Shown: positions 44,919-57,766, numbered from the stretch's first letter. The stretch: 64,000 nt of DNA from Owenia fusiformis (GCA_903813345.2 CAIIXF020000009.1:14954347-15018346); one strand, 5' to 3'. Made by a program: numbers and translations. Notes: generated by a model from the sequence alone, not told the origin.

Positions 44919-46255
44919 TAGAGGTGTCAAGTATTAACCGGTTAACCGCCGATAATGCCCTGACCGGTCTGTGTTTTTATGGGCGGTTAGTTGACCGTGT
45001 ATAATTCTCTGATTTTCCGCGCTTTTTTTGCATGCTAATCCGTTTGGTTTTATGGTGTCAGTTTCACGTAAGCTACTCATACATTTATATTTATATTCAT
45101 GTAAATTGTATTTAATGAATTGATCGAATAACACGACATCTATACGACGTCTTATGTATCAGCTATTTGAAAAGTGAGTGGCAATTCACACATGCGCATC
45201 GTGTTCGTTTTGAAATTTTATGTGTGTATGGACGTGATAAATTTTGTGAGCAAATATGAGCAAAAGTATAGAAATATCACCAAAAGGTGCAAAACCAAAA
45301 CGATGCTCCAAATGTGGAGATTTTGTCAAGGGACATCAAGGCCCAACAGGCGAAAAATGTGAAGTTAAAATGACAGAAACTATAAAAAATACGGATTTGA
45401 AAAATGAAACAATACACGAGGAAACCGTTGAAGTGCAAATATCACTGGAACCTTAGGCTCAGGCGATTATACAACTGAGCACGCAGGTAAATGCATTAAC
45501 TGTTATCACCTCAAAATTACAATAAGGCCAGGAATTAATACAACAAACATTAAAGGACATTCATATCAACGAAAAAAGGAACGAAAAAGTTGAAAGTGGT
45601 GCCACACCCAAACTGGTTTCCAGTCCAGTGAACACATCATGTTCGTTCGAAGGATGCGCCATAGGGGTACCAGAGAAAACAACAAATAAAATAACATCTG
45701 GTGAGTACATAAATCTCGTCGAATTGCTACCGTCTAATCTCTATGGTCAAGCTGCGGAAAACAGTGAGGATACTGAACAATTTTTATGTCACGATGGGGA
45801 TCATCTGAAACTAAAGTCGGTTTCACGTAAGCTACTCATACATGTCATAAGTCCTATAACTCCTTACAAACATCCAAACAGCAACTTTAATCCCTGCCAT
45901 ATTGCTTTCCCGCGCTTACTTTGCATTTTAATCTGTTTGTTTTTCAAGCGTCAGTTTCATGTGAGCTACTCATACATGTGATAGGTCCGATAATTCCTTA
46001 CAAACATCCAATCAGCAACTTTAATCCCTGCTACATTGCTTTCCCGCGCTTACTTACATAGAATAGAGTAAAGCTTGACGAACTTAAAAAATAAACGCCG
46101 ATATATCATTTTTCCAATTTGTTTCAACTTTCAAGATCGAAGATGAAGATTTCATTTGAAATTATCAGTTCAAATTTCCCGCCGGTTAACCGACTTTAAC
46201 CGGTAAAAACCCCCGGTTAACCGGTTAATGCTCAAGCGGTTAATTGACACCACTA
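44919..46255. mobile_element. 1337-bp hAT element, 8-bp TSD ATTTGCAC
   Basis: TAGAGGTGTCAA and TTGACACCACTA are inverted ends with one mismatch. ATTTGCAC flanks both sides (44911-44918 and 46256-46263). Subterminal TTAACCGGTTAACC motifs occur at both ends. The right part has a roughly 130-bp direct duplication (45832-45960 and 45950-46070, CACGTAAGCTACTCATACAT). It carries a broken zinc-finger frame rather than a hAT transposase. Confidence 0.88.
45256..45835 (+). pseudogene. broken zinc-knuckle protein frame carried by the hAT element
   Basis: The first frame (45256-45456) reads MSKSIEISPKGAKPKRCSKC and continues GDFVKGHQGPTGEKC, a compact CX2C...GHxGPTGxKC module. A stop follows, then a shifted frame continues with LSTQVNALTVITSKLQ, stops again, and resumes at about 45530 with QELIQQTLKDIHINEKRN and GEYINLVELLPSNLYGQ up to about 45830. 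The same order (zinc module, coiled linker, ELLP block) suggests one former protein of about 190 residues, perhaps retroelement Gag-like. I cannot name it. Confidence 0.5.
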
Positions 46256-46581
46256 ATTTGCACCCCTCCCTTTGGCAACCGTAACACCCCCATTGAGATC
46301 TGCAGGGTTACCCATAAAGATCTGGGGGCAAAATCATACATTTTAATATAACATTTCTTTAATGAAATCCAAATCAAGGTTAGTTTACATTGAGCTAACT
46401 TTTGTTAAGGGCAAATCCTAACATATCTTTAAGGAACATATTTTTAACGAGCTATTTTATTTTGAAATCCTCATTCCTAATTCATTCTTTAGGGTTCATT
46501 CAAAGATATGTCAAATTCTGAAACATGCAATTTCCACACTTTAATACCACCCTTGGTATACGCAGCTAACGAAAATTGACC

Positions 46582-47207
46582 GGTACGGGTCAAAAGCTGG
46601 ACCGGTACGGGTTAACGGTTTTATTTGAATTTAAAATAGCCATAACTTGCTCAATATTGACTTCCTCGTGTCTAATTTGAAATATATGATGACGCGTTTC
46701 AATGACGCGCGTTTGATTTTATAAAAAATGCCAAACTTTGTGACAAAGAATTTCATCCTGCTTGCAGCGAGAAGACGGACCGGTTCGGGGCAATCTGCTT
46801 GCAGCGAGAAGACGGACCTGTTCGGGGCAATAGCTGCAGAAATTCTTTGTCACAGAGTTTGGCATTTTTTATAAAATTAAACGCGCGTCATTGAAACTCA
46901 CAAGATGTAAATAGCATGTCATTTACATCATACCTTGATGGGGCAAAATAGATCTTATATGTTAGAAGTACTAAATAAAAGTTATCGTGAAAATGAGACA
47001 GTCGTTCTCGAGAGAAAAGAGCATAAATGCGCATTTAGAGAGTTTTGGTCCGTTTAAAAATCTGTAAAAAATTGGGGTGCTTAAAAAAATCGGGAGGCAT
47101 CATATATTTCAAATTAGACACGAGGAAGTCAATATTGAGCAAGTTATGGCTGTTTTAAATTCAAATAAAACCGTTAACCCGTACCGGTCCAGCTTTTGAC
47201 CCGTACC
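46582..47207. repeat. 626-bp palindrome
   Basis: GGTACGGGTCAAAAGCTGGA at the left pairs with its complement at the right over about 110 bp. An inner pair (ATGCCAAACTTTGTGACAAA with TTTGTCACAGAGTTTGGCAT) and a direct repeat of CTTGCAGCGAGAAGACGGAC lie near the centre. It is nested in the 44792-47941 element. No TSD is recognised. Confidence 0.8.
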
Positions 47208-48458
47208 ATTTCATTTTGTAATGGAAGAGTGCTCGACCTCTTTTTTCTTTTAAATTCCAATGCCCTGCAACAAAAAAAACCTAGTGCTGGAAACATCTAT
47301 TTGTTCTTTCTTTGAATTAAAAATAAAAAATTATCTGTACTTAATAACTTAATAATTATTTTTTTTACTTTTTGGCGAATGTAAGCAAAGGAGGTTACTT
47401 CGCTAAGGCTTTAGAACCACACTATGCCCAGGTATAGATTTGATGCCCCTGGAAAGTAAAATCAATTCCCTAGAGACTGGATCATAAACGGACGGTGAAA
47501 ATGTTTCTATTATCTAATATTTGCTCTTGGGGACTTATCAGCCCCGGGGACATAGCAAGAATTTTTTGTTTGAAATAAAATAAAATGGAGACGCAAACAT
47601 TTGAAAGAAAATGTGTTTTCATCAGTATGTAGACAGTTGGTTTATTTCACCGGAGATGGAGCAGCTTTTAATTAAGTTGGAAAATAAATTGTGTGAAATA
47701 ATTGATTTTTTTCTGCATAATGTCATGATGCTCCGGGGTCTTCCTAAGATTAAACAATCCCACCCCGTGTCTAACGTTGCCAAACTTGGAGAGAAGTGTC
47801 ACTTTATTTTTTTTATCTACTGGTCATATAAATTGAATATATTTTTCTGGTTATTGCAATGAATTTTTCAACAAATATTTTTGGGGGGAAATCAAAACCG
47901 GGGGTTCGTCTGAACCCATCAAACCCCCGGTCCCTACGGCTATGATTTAGGTGTTCGGAATTACCTCCATGCTAGTGTTTTGAATTACCCCCACAAACTC
48001 TGTGTGTTTAAATAAATAGATGTCAGTAATAAATAATTTAAATTTGGGTTTCTTATGCAGGGGTGACAGGATCCAGTATCATAAGTTAAGGGTATCATAT
48101 AATGATATACCATCAATCTAATAATTAAAACAATTTAGTTTAAGTTAAGTGTTTGGAATTACCCCCATGCAAGTGTTCGGATTTACCCCCCAAAAAAACT
48201 CCTGTTCGGAATTACCCCCCTAAAATACCTTGTAGTAAAAATGGAATAACCCAGATATTTTTTACAATTTTTCGTAATTTTTTCTGCGAATGCATTCTAC
48301 AGTAGATAATACACATAATATATATAGAATGATAGCATAGATGTGCAGTACAGCCAAGCTAACTACATTTTTTGATGGAAGTGTTGGAAATAGACGTACT
48401 GACTCTAGCTGATTGTTATATTTTGTGAAGTAAGTAATATTTTTGAGTGTTAAGAGCA

Positions 48459-48680
48459 GTATGTAGATTTGAGGCTGAGATAGTGAAGATGAGAGAAACT
48501 TAGGAGAAAATAGAATGTAGATTTGAGGCAGAGATAGCGAAGATGAGAGAAAATTAGTAGAAACTAGAATGTAGATTTGAGACTGAGAAAGTGAACATGG
48601 GAGAAACATAGGAGAAATTGAATTGCTAGAGTTGAATTTGAGACTGATAAGTGAATATGGGACAAACAAAGGAGAAACCT
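48459..48680. repeat. 54-bp tandem repeat, about four units
   Basis: TGTAGATTTGAGGCTGAGAT starts each unit and drift increases to the right. The 135-codon minus-strand frame over it (with repeated SLSQPQIYIL) is a product of the repeat and not a gene. Confidence 0.85.
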
Positions 48681-48830
48681 AATGAATGGGTTTTCGGAAA
48701 AGACTGACCCCACCGACCACCGACCGGTCGGTGTTTTCCATAGGTAGCCTCAAAACAGGGTTTGAAAAAATATGTAAAAGACCGACCACTATGTAAAAGA
48801 CCGACCAAAAGAAAAAAAGCCTGCCTTGAC
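48676..48830. mobile_element. fragment of the 'ACCGACC' Mutator-like MITE family
   Basis: ACCGACCACCGACCGGTCGG and AGCCTCAAAACAGGGTTTGA match, in reverse orientation, the right part of the element at 59832-60750. Ends are truncated. Confidence 0.6.
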
Positions 48831-49708
48831 ACTGACCAATTTTACAGGAAAACAATATTCCTGTTTCTGCCCGTACGTAGGCCTATGTCTGTTCGCTGTA
48901 TCCGGGCATTAACTCCAATACCATTGTCCCAATATTCGCTACAGTAACAAGGCCCCGAGAAGAGAAAAATTCTAAATTGTTAATCACATTCCCGGTCCGG
49001 GCAAGCCCATGAAGTTCGTAAAGTTGTAGCTACGTTCATCCAGTTCGGACACAGTTTAAAACCAGTTCGGCAACGTTTTAAAGAACGCAGTGACAACTTG
49101 TTTGGTGTGATAGCTATATTTGTTAATTAAGCTGCAAACGGAACCGGTTGGTGTACTCACGACCTGAATTTACGCCTGACTGCACAACGCCGTAATACGT
49201 TTCTAGTAGGATTGAAGTTTGCCGTGTGTCCAGATCGTTCTGCGTTCTTTAAGAACGTGGTCATTCGTTCTGATTACTAAGTTCTGGATGACCTACTCGT
49301 TCGGGTAGTTTGATAATGGAGAGGTTAAGCAATGCATATAAACGTATGTACGCAACTTGTAGGTATAAATCGTCCTATACAAATGCATGTACTTTTCTCA
49401 CATAAACAATCGTTCAGTTACAGTGTTTACTTAGTCCGTTACTTAGGCTACACATCCTCGTGTAATACGTCATTGACAGTTACATAGCTGGTTTTCTATG
49501 GTACATACTTTAACAAGCTCGTGTCGTAAGATATTTAAAGCTAAAACATGTATGACATTCATTTTCTTCAGAAAGCATTTAAGCCAAGCTATTTTGGCCT
49601 AAACGCATGTTCGAAGTTATCTTGCGCCAGAAGCAATTAAAAAGATTAATAAAAAGGTATCAACTTTCAGCTGGCCAGTATTCTCTAACACAGTGGCGTG
49701 ACCTTACA

Positions 49709-51653
49709 CATACCTGCCAACCTAAGACCAAAATTTTGCGGTAGATTTTTTTAAGATTGCTGTATTTTTGCGGTAGATTTTTTCAAAATACGGTAGTTTT
49801 TGCGGTATTTTTCAACAAAATTGCGGTAGTTTTTACGGTAGATTTTAGAAAAAACGGTAGTTTTTGCGGTAGATTTTTTAAAAAACGGTAGTTTTTGCGG
49901 TAGATTTATAAAATAAACGGTAGTTTTTGCGGTAGATTTAAAAAAATACTGTAGACTCAGAGGTTTGGGGTAGATTTTTGAAAAAAATGTAATTTTAATG
50001 TAGAAATTTGAAAAAAGCGGTAGTTTTGCGGAAGACTTAGAAAAATGCGGTAGTTTTACGGTAGATTTTAAAAAATGCAGTAGTTTTTACGGTAGTTTTT
50101 TGAAAAACCGGTAGTTTTGCGAAAGATTTTGAAAAAATGCGGTAGTTTTACGGTAGATTTTGAAAAAATGCGGTAGTTTTCACGGTAGTTTTTTGAAAAA
50201 GCGGTAGTTTTGCGGAAGATTCGGAAAAACGCGGTAGTTTTACGGTAGATTTTGAAAATTGCGGTAGTTTTTACAGTAATTTTTTGAAAAACCGGTACCT
50301 TTGCGGAAGATTTGCCAAAAATGCGGTAGTTTTACAGTAGATTTTGAAAATTGCGGTAGTTTTTACGGTAATTTTTTGAAAAACTGGTACTTTTACTGAA
50401 GATTTGCCAAAAATGCGGTACTTTTCGGTAAATTTGGAAAAAATGCGGTAGTTTTTGCGATAGATTTTAAAATAACTAGTTTTGTGGAAGAATTTGACCT
50501 ACCCCACATGATTTTATGTGCAATATGTCATTAATTATGTGGGGTAAGTCACTATATGTCCGTGCTATTTGGTAAATGTTCGGTAAATGAACATTGTTTG
50601 GTTCTAAAGTATATTTGTATTTGATGTGTGTTCTAAATATATTATGTGTCAACCGTCTTTGTTCGTGACTTAAATATGTGACATTTTACCAAACACTGAA
50701 TAACATGAACCGCATATATTTATCGCATATATAGTTACATAAATCAAATATAAATGTGTAAAAACAAACGAATTAATTACGTGTTTCGAACCATTTTAAT
50801 AGAGTGGCATATTGAATGGTTGTAATCAAATCCAAAAGTGTGAAAATAGAATAAAGATGCAGAAAAAATTCCATAATCCTCATGCTGGTTGGTATATATT
50901 ATGTATTTGTTACTGATATAATGTGTTCAGATGAAAAATACAACATTTTATCATACTGAAAACAAATTGATTAAACTATGTATAATGTATATGTGGCGTT
51001 CAGTACTGATCATAAACCAAACTACGCATATTTCATACGGTAAAGCAAGTAGTTTTTGTCATTTCCACTCATTTATTTAGATGAAGCGCAACTAAAATCA
51101 TATTTTTGTTGCATTCGGAATAAAGATCTGTGTACAAAAGGGTTTGGTTAACTACAAAAATCATGTCAGAAAGAATTCTTTCTTGTGGTAGTTGGTGTTT
51201 GGACTGATTATACGCCAGCGTACTTAGATAAATGCGCAATAACCTGATAACCACAGACCTGTCGATACCTATTTATATTCGGGTTGGTGAAGGAATATTA
51301 CAGGGACAGTACAGGAAGACTTCAATTTTTCAGCATTTCCAAACAATAACGGGAAATTTTACGGTAGTTTGAACAAAAATACTGTTGATTTTAGCAGAAA
51401 TACGGTAGATTTTCGAAAATTTACGGTAGATTTTCAAAAATTTACGGTAGATTTTACGGCCGTTCTCATGGAAGAAACGAGTTTTTAAAAAATAAATTTA
51501 CGGTAGATTTCGAAAAAAATACGGTAAATTTTTTTACGGGCGTTTTTACGGGAAAAACATGGTATTTTTTTTACGGAAGTTTGTCATTTTTTTACGGAAA
51601 AACAAAAAATTTACGGTAGATTCCCGTAAAAATACGGTAGGTTGGCAGGTATG
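49709..51653. mobile_element. 'CTACCGTA' iteron element, copy 2, 5-bp TSD
   Basis: This is the reverse orientation of 25030-27069. It starts CATACCTGCCAACCTAAG and ends TACGGTAGGTTGGCAGGTATG. TTACA flanks both sides (49704-49708 and 51654-51658). Iteron blocks (CGGTAGTTTTTGCGGTAG variants) fill 49727-50475 and 51355-51645. The middle 50480-51350 is unique and has no gene. Confidence 0.75.
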
Positions 51654-52231
51654 TTACATGACCTTTTAATGTTAATGCTGACAGCTTAATGTTCAATTAG
51701 ATAGATAAGTTTAATAAGGGAGCTATATGATACTGTGCATCGAAATCAAAATTGCCAGCATAGTACCCAATGAACATGAGTATGATGATTCCCGTTGTAT
51801 AAAAACCTAGTACCTCGTACCCATGTCCCGACCCACGTACGTGGGGTATGATACAGTCTTTGAAGGGTTCAATTTTTTAAATATAAGATCATTCAATCTT
51901 CGTCTATGCTGAATTGTAAATGCATTAGTGCATGTCGAAAAAAGGCGAACGCATTCCGTTTGGACTTTTCACGCGAGTTTAGTTTTTATGGTTCCTTTAT
52001 TTAAACAGTCATAATATACAGCATAAACAGGGCCTAAGCCAAAGCATTATTGGCCCTGTGGGTAACAGCATTTGAATTTACATAAAAGATGGCTCTCCTG
52101 TTTGGAGAAACGAACTGATTGTTTTGACTCATCATAAATACATGTTATTTTAGACAATTCCTATTATTTTACAAAGAAAATCTGTAAAAGATTTAAAAAC
52201 TAGACCTTTAATAGAATTATTCAATGAAATG

Positions 52232-52728
52232 CAGGCCTGTCAACTGTCCTGCAATTTGCGTATTTGTCACGCATTTGCTGAAGAATTTGAAGTCACGCCA
52301 GTTATTTTTGCGTGACAGAAAATGTCACGCAAATACGCATTTTATCTGGTAATTGTCAAGCAAAAATATTTCTGTAGAAAATTTTCTAAAAAAGATCGTC
52401 TACACAGCAAAAATACGAACGACGGGAAAAAACGTACGCATTTCGTTTGGACTTTTCACGCGAAATACGAATATGTCACGCATTCCGTTCGAAATTTTTC
52501 GTACCTACCCCCCCCCCCCCCCCGTTGATGGATGTTTGAAACGCGAGCGTAGGTAGCGCGAAAAATTTGAGGTGTTTAAAATTTGGCAAGATGTAATAAA
52601 ATTTAAACCAAGGTGTTCAAAATTTGGATCAAGGTGTTCAGATTTGGACCAAGGTGTCCACATTTTGAGGGGAGGTGTTCAACATTTCCAAGTCACTCAT
52701 GTTAGGTGTTCCCAAGTTGACAGGCCTG
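52232..52728. mobile_element. 497-bp element with CAGGCCTGTCAACT ends, 6-bp TSD
   Basis: CAGGCCTGTCAACT and AGTTGACAGGCCTG are exact complements, and GAAATG flanks both sides (52226-52231 and 52729-52734). A C-run (about 52507-52522) and GGTGTTCA repeats lie inside. Ends of this type occur on hAT-like elements, but a 6-bp TSD is unusual for them. Confidence 0.8.
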
Positions 52729-52799
52729 GAAATGTCACCAAACGCGAGTTCCGTATGTCACGCATTTGCTTCGAAATATGTGTATAATGTATATGTCGA

Positions 52800-54270
52800 G
52801 CATTTTCTTCGAAATATTTTGTACCATTTTGGATGTTGACTATACTCGTGCTACAAATGTACAAAGTGGATTAAGAATATATCTTTACAATTGAATAATA
52901 ACTCAAGGGAAATTGGTAACCTGCCTAGAATGTCAAGATAAGGCTATCCCAAGGTTAAGAAGGAGCATTATACTCAGCTCATTTGAAAAAATAATAATCA
53001 GGATATCATCAAGTCGATACATGCTGATATCCATATACTAAGTCAATGGAACCAAATAAAATAATAAAACAAAAAAATGAAATGAAATTCAAAGGTTAAG
53101 GTCAAAATTGTCCTTTGCAGCATTCTTTATCATAATTTCACATTTTAAATTTTGTAAACGATGATTTTGCACGCAAGAAACTTTTATTATCTGATATGCA
53201 CTGACTTGACCTTTACAAGGTCACTATGGCCTCAATAACACTTAGGATGCACCTGAACACTATGCCATAATAACGCCTTACTAAATACCATATTATATGT
53301 CATAATGGTCATGAATGACCTGGAGTAGTTTTATATACTTAGTATGACGGATCCTTTATCTATTAATGCTCGTTCACTAGAAGCAATATTCACTAAAATT
53401 GTCACGTTTTTCATTTGCTGGGGACTTCCAGGAAGTCGTCTTTAAGGTGTGACTATATTGCCACATTTAGGTGGCATTACAACCTTATCTTTATGGGTGT
53501 ACTACTCTCCCCGTCATCCAATTCGGAATAACCATCCACAATTGAGCAAACAATTACACTTTCGCGTGTTGGGATGAATTTACGATCCCCGAGACTAAAA
53601 TCATCGTTCCCCTTGCTGTGATTAAACAAAATGAAGCACAGAATTCCATTTAGCAAATCCCAGACATATTAAAACCTAATTTAGCGTAGATTTTCCCTAT
53701 TGGACGAGCCTTTGAATGGCGCTATTTTAAAAAAATTGATCGGATAATCCTTTAAAGCTTTTAAAATTGAACCCTTCAAAGACTGTATCATGACTCACGT
53801 ACACGTATATTATCTTAATTTCTTTGTCTGTTGTTTTGTGTAAAGTGGTCAATTTGATCTAAAGTTTATTTTCAACAGATTGTTTCATCTTCATTTAAAA
53901 CCCATATATTTAAGGGGTCATATCAAGCTTACGTTTGTAATCTGTTGAGAGTACTTAGGTGCAAGTTGTGTTAGAGATTCCATTTATATCATTATATATT
54001 GCAATCACCCCCCCCCACAGTAAGCACTATTTCAGTTCAGTTTGTCATTTAAAGGTGTCAGCACCTTCCAGTATTATATTATTCTAAATTTTCCATTAAT
54101 GACCAAGCAAATAATTTGATTAACTCAATTCAAGACCAAGTCAAAATTTAGTTTCGTAATATTCCCGGCCCTAGCCACGCTACCACGTTTTGTTGTTAAG
54201 AAAGAGAGCCCGGGTTTTATTACAATACTATTTGTTGTTTTACTTTTTATGGCGATTTGCTTCAGTACAG
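52800..54270. other. gene-free interval
   Basis: No frame longer than 70 codons, no strong repeat and no RNA gene recognised. Confidence 0.45.
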
Positions 54271-54359
54271 TGTTAGGTACAGCTGGAAAATAACATTTTC
54301 TTTTGGGAAAAAATTGGAGACCCTCGGTCAAAGATGTTGGCCAGATCGTTTTGTAGTAG

Positions 54360-56123
54360 CAGTACTGTCAACCCCTAAAGATTTTCTCTCGGGACAGAAT
54401 TTTTAGACCCAGTGCCCAAAATTCGCGGGATTTTGCGGGACATCTACTAAATTCGCGGGATTTTGCGGGACATTTAAGGGATTTGCGTGATTGCGCTAAT
54501 AGGAGATTTTTTTTATCAAATTCGCGGGATTTCGCGGGACCATTCGAGGGACAAACACCCTAATTGCGAGACAGTTAACAGGTGTACCACCAAAAACTTC
54601 ATAGAGGGACAGATTTTTTAGACAAAGTGCCCTAAATTTGCGGGATTTCGCGGGACATCCACCTAAATTTGCAGGATATCCCGGGACATTCAAGGGATTT
54701 GCGTGATTGGGACTAATGTAAAAGCGTGTAGAAGTACTTAAATCAAACTTTCAGATACTGATTAATCAAATATAATGCACCGTTACATTGTAACTTAAAT
54801 AAACGTCAACACAATTTCACAAAATACGCATAGGAATATTATTAAACTTTATTGTAATTTATCAAAAACAAAAACCATGCTTCAGGTGTGATTACCGTAA
54901 TCTAACACGAAATTCAAAAATTCGAAACAATACTTTGCACTTCTGGCGTCGTGACCAACTATGAAACGCTTACCCCCATAATGTTATATATTAAAATGTA
55001 CCTATTCATATACTGTAGGCATGGGCTTTCAATTGAAAGCCCATGATATAGGGGTTCGATTAATCTACATCAAATTATAGGGAATGAGGTTAATTTTCTA
55101 GATAGGGTTTGTATAAAAAACCGGGTACCGGGTAGTAAATCCTCCATGCTGGGTTCAAACTTGGTACCCGGTCGAAAAAAACCAAAAAACGAAATATACG
55201 AATACACAACATAATTAGGTCATTAGAAAACGTGTAAGATTTGTTTTGAATTTACAAAAATGTATGTAACTTCCTTCAAAATTGAGCTAGAAGCTTCAAA
55301 TAAAAAGCATTTTAAGGCTCTTTTCTTCCTCTATCATCTTGGTCCATTGGTAATGAAGGGCACCCCCTCCTGGCTACGCCAATGACATTGTAAGACGATT
55401 TGAAAAACAAGACAAATCAATCTTACTCTATTTTCAATAGTTCGTATGTTGGTACGTGAATTGTTTTGATTATGATTTAAATCTGTAAATAGCTTTCGTT
55501 GCTTTAGCAGAGAGGTGACGTGTGTTAATTTGCATGATGCAACGTGTAAGATTTTGATTATTAATCATAATTTAAGTTATCCCAATTTATGACAAAATGT
55601 CCACTGAATTGTAAATTGTTATGTCTTACAATGTCATAGGCGTAGCCAGGAGAGGGTGCGATGGTGTGAACCCAGCATGGAGGATTTACTACCTGGTACC
55701 CGGTTTTTTATACAAACCCTTTCTAGATATCAGCGTACATTTATTGTAACTCGCGTTTGCTAACATTTGCTCAGTTCTGAGATGAAGGCCACACGGGTAG
55801 TAAAAAGGCCAACGTTGGAACTATTTGTGACCTACATCCCCATTTTCGTAATTAAAATGAAAGTTGAACCCTTCCCCTTTATTTTGATACCAAACAACAG
55901 CATGCTAGGTACTTAAAATTAGGTAAACTTTACTCCTCAAAAGTGCAAAAACTTAGCTTCTTATATAAGATAAGATAATCAAAATATAGGGGATTGCAAC
56001 AATTTTGGAAATTCGCGGAGGTCAAAGCCACATTTGCGGGACTTCGCGGGACACGCGAATTAGCCTAATTTTGATCAAATTCGCGGGATAATCCCGCCAT
56101 TTGCGGGACACTTGACAGCTCTG
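54360..56123. mobile_element. 'GCGGGACA' element copy 1, 6-bp TSD TAGTAG
   Basis: It begins CAGTACTGTCAACCCC and ends TTGACAGCTCTG. TAGTAG flanks both sides (54354-54359 and 56124-56129). The empty host site is readable on the minus strand near 36290-36315. Both ends are lined with iterated TTCGCGGGATTTCGCGGGAC motifs. A Mutator-like foldback is inserted at 55104-55719. Confidence 0.85.
55104..55719. mobile_element. Mutator-like foldback inside copy 1, 9-bp TSD
   Basis: The arms start AGGGTTTGTATAAAAAACCG and end GGTTTTTTATACAAACCC, flanked by TTTCTAGAT (55095-55103 and 55720-55728). The inside shows GGCGTAGCCAGGAG facing its complement. The same element at the same host position occurs at 62872-63690. 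Confidence 0.85.
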
Positions 56124-56178
56124 TAGTAGGATAGGCTCAAAGAATAATTCACAAGAGATCGTTTTGTAGTAGGATAGG

Positions 56179-57758
56179 CAGTACTGTCAACCCCCAAAGA
56201 TTTTCTCGCGGGACAGATTTTTAGACCCAGTGCCAAATATTTGCGGGATTTCGCGGGACATCCACCTAAATTGGCGGGATTTCGCGGGACATTTAAGGGA
56301 TTTACGTGATTGCGCTAATAGGTCAAATTTTGATCAAATTCGCGGGATTTCGCGGGACCATTCGAGGGACAAACACGCTAATTGCGGGACATTTAACAGG
56401 GTTACCACCAAAGACTTCATAGAGGAACAGATTTTTTTAGACAAAGTGCCCTAAATTCGCGGGATTTTGTGGGACATATACCTAAATTTGCGGGATGTCG
56501 CAGGACATTCTTGAAAGGGATTTACGTGATTGGGGCTTAATGTAAAAGTTCTCAAATCAAACTTTCAGATACTGATTTATCAAATATAATGCACTTAACT
56601 TAAGTAAACGTCAACACAATTCCACACAATACGCATAGAAATATTATTAAACTACGGGGTGGTCAAAAATATGGAAACCCTAATACCATTTTCCTCATAT
56701 CTTTGTTATTTTAAAAAATAACTCCCTGATATTTTACACTTTTGTACATCATTCAATTTGCTTCCAGCCTAAATTATTTTACGACCATCAGATTGATAGT
56801 CACAATGTTACAGTACTCTAAAGAACATGCCCAGTGGCCACTATTGGGTTGTGAGGAAACTTGACTCATCGTCTAAAATGTCCCTACCTGTGGGGATATG
56901 GCAGAGATAGAGTATATGAGAATGACCTTGGGACAATTGCAAACCTCAAAAGTGAGATCATTTGTGTCATTCAGGCCATACCTGCTGAGGAATGCGTTCG
57001 GCTCCATTTTTTGACCACCCTGTATCAAAAAACACGCTTTAGTTGTGAGTACCGTAATCCAACACGAAATTCAAAAATTCTGAACAATACTTTGCACTTA
57101 TGGTGTTCGTGACCAACTATGAAACATTTACCCCCCATAGTGTTACATATTAAAATGTACCTATTCATGTTGGGGTTCGATTAATCTAAATCAAATTATA
57201 CGGAGTCAGGTTTCTTTTCGAGATATCAGTGTCCATTTATTGGAACTCGCGTTTGCTAACATTTGCTCAGTTCGTAGATGAAGGCCGTGACACGCTTAGT
57301 AAAAAGGCCAACGTTGGAACTATACGTGACATACATCCCTATTTTCGTAATTAAAATGAAAATTGCACTCTTCCTCTTTATTTCGATACAAAATAACGGC
57401 ATAGATACTAGGGAAGCCAACTATGGTGTTATCTGGATCAAAATCACAGTTTTATAAATGGACTATATGCTATTTTCAAAAGCAGTCTTCGATGATCTGA
57501 TGCACTGGGAGTTTGGCAAATGGCAGCACTTTTCAAATTAGGTAAACTTTACTCCTCAAAAGCGCAAAAACTTAGCTTCTTAATCACAAGATAATCACAA
57601 TTATTCAGCCTCGGGGATTGTTACAATTTTGAAAATTCGCGAAGGTCAAAGCCGGCATTTGCGGGACTTCGCGGGATATTGCGGGACACGCGAATTGGCC
57701 AAATTTTGATCAAATTTGCGGGATAATCCCGCCATTCGCGGGACACTTGACAGCTCTG
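56179..57758. mobile_element. 'GCGGGACA' element copy 2, 6-bp TSD GATAGG
   Basis: The same ends and iterated GCGGGACA motifs as copy 1, flanked by GATAGG (56173-56178 and 57759-57764). At about 57210-57225 it reads TTTTCGAGATATCAG without the foldback, so it shows the empty site. A GGTGGTCAAAA-bounded segment at about 56655-57020, with CATACCTGCTGAGGAATGCG near its end, resembles a mariner-type remnant. Confidence 0.82.
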
Positions 57759-57766
57759 GATAGGCT

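Larger units (their letters stand above)
44792..47941. mobile_element. 3.15-kb hAT-like composite, 8-bp TSD ATGATTTA
   Basis: It begins CAGTGGCGTAGCCAGG and ends GGTCCCTACGGCT, a degraded inverted end. ATGATTTA flanks both sides exactly (44784-44791 and 47942-47949). Inside are a complete hAT element (44919-46255) and a 626-bp palindrome (46582-47207). The remaining sequence has no transposase frame. Confidence 0.7.

Noticed and set aside
48262-48669. 135-codon minus-strand frame with SLSQPQIYIL repeats
   Set aside because: The repeats follow the 54-bp tandem DNA unit, which is divisible by three and so keeps any frame open. No domain is seen.
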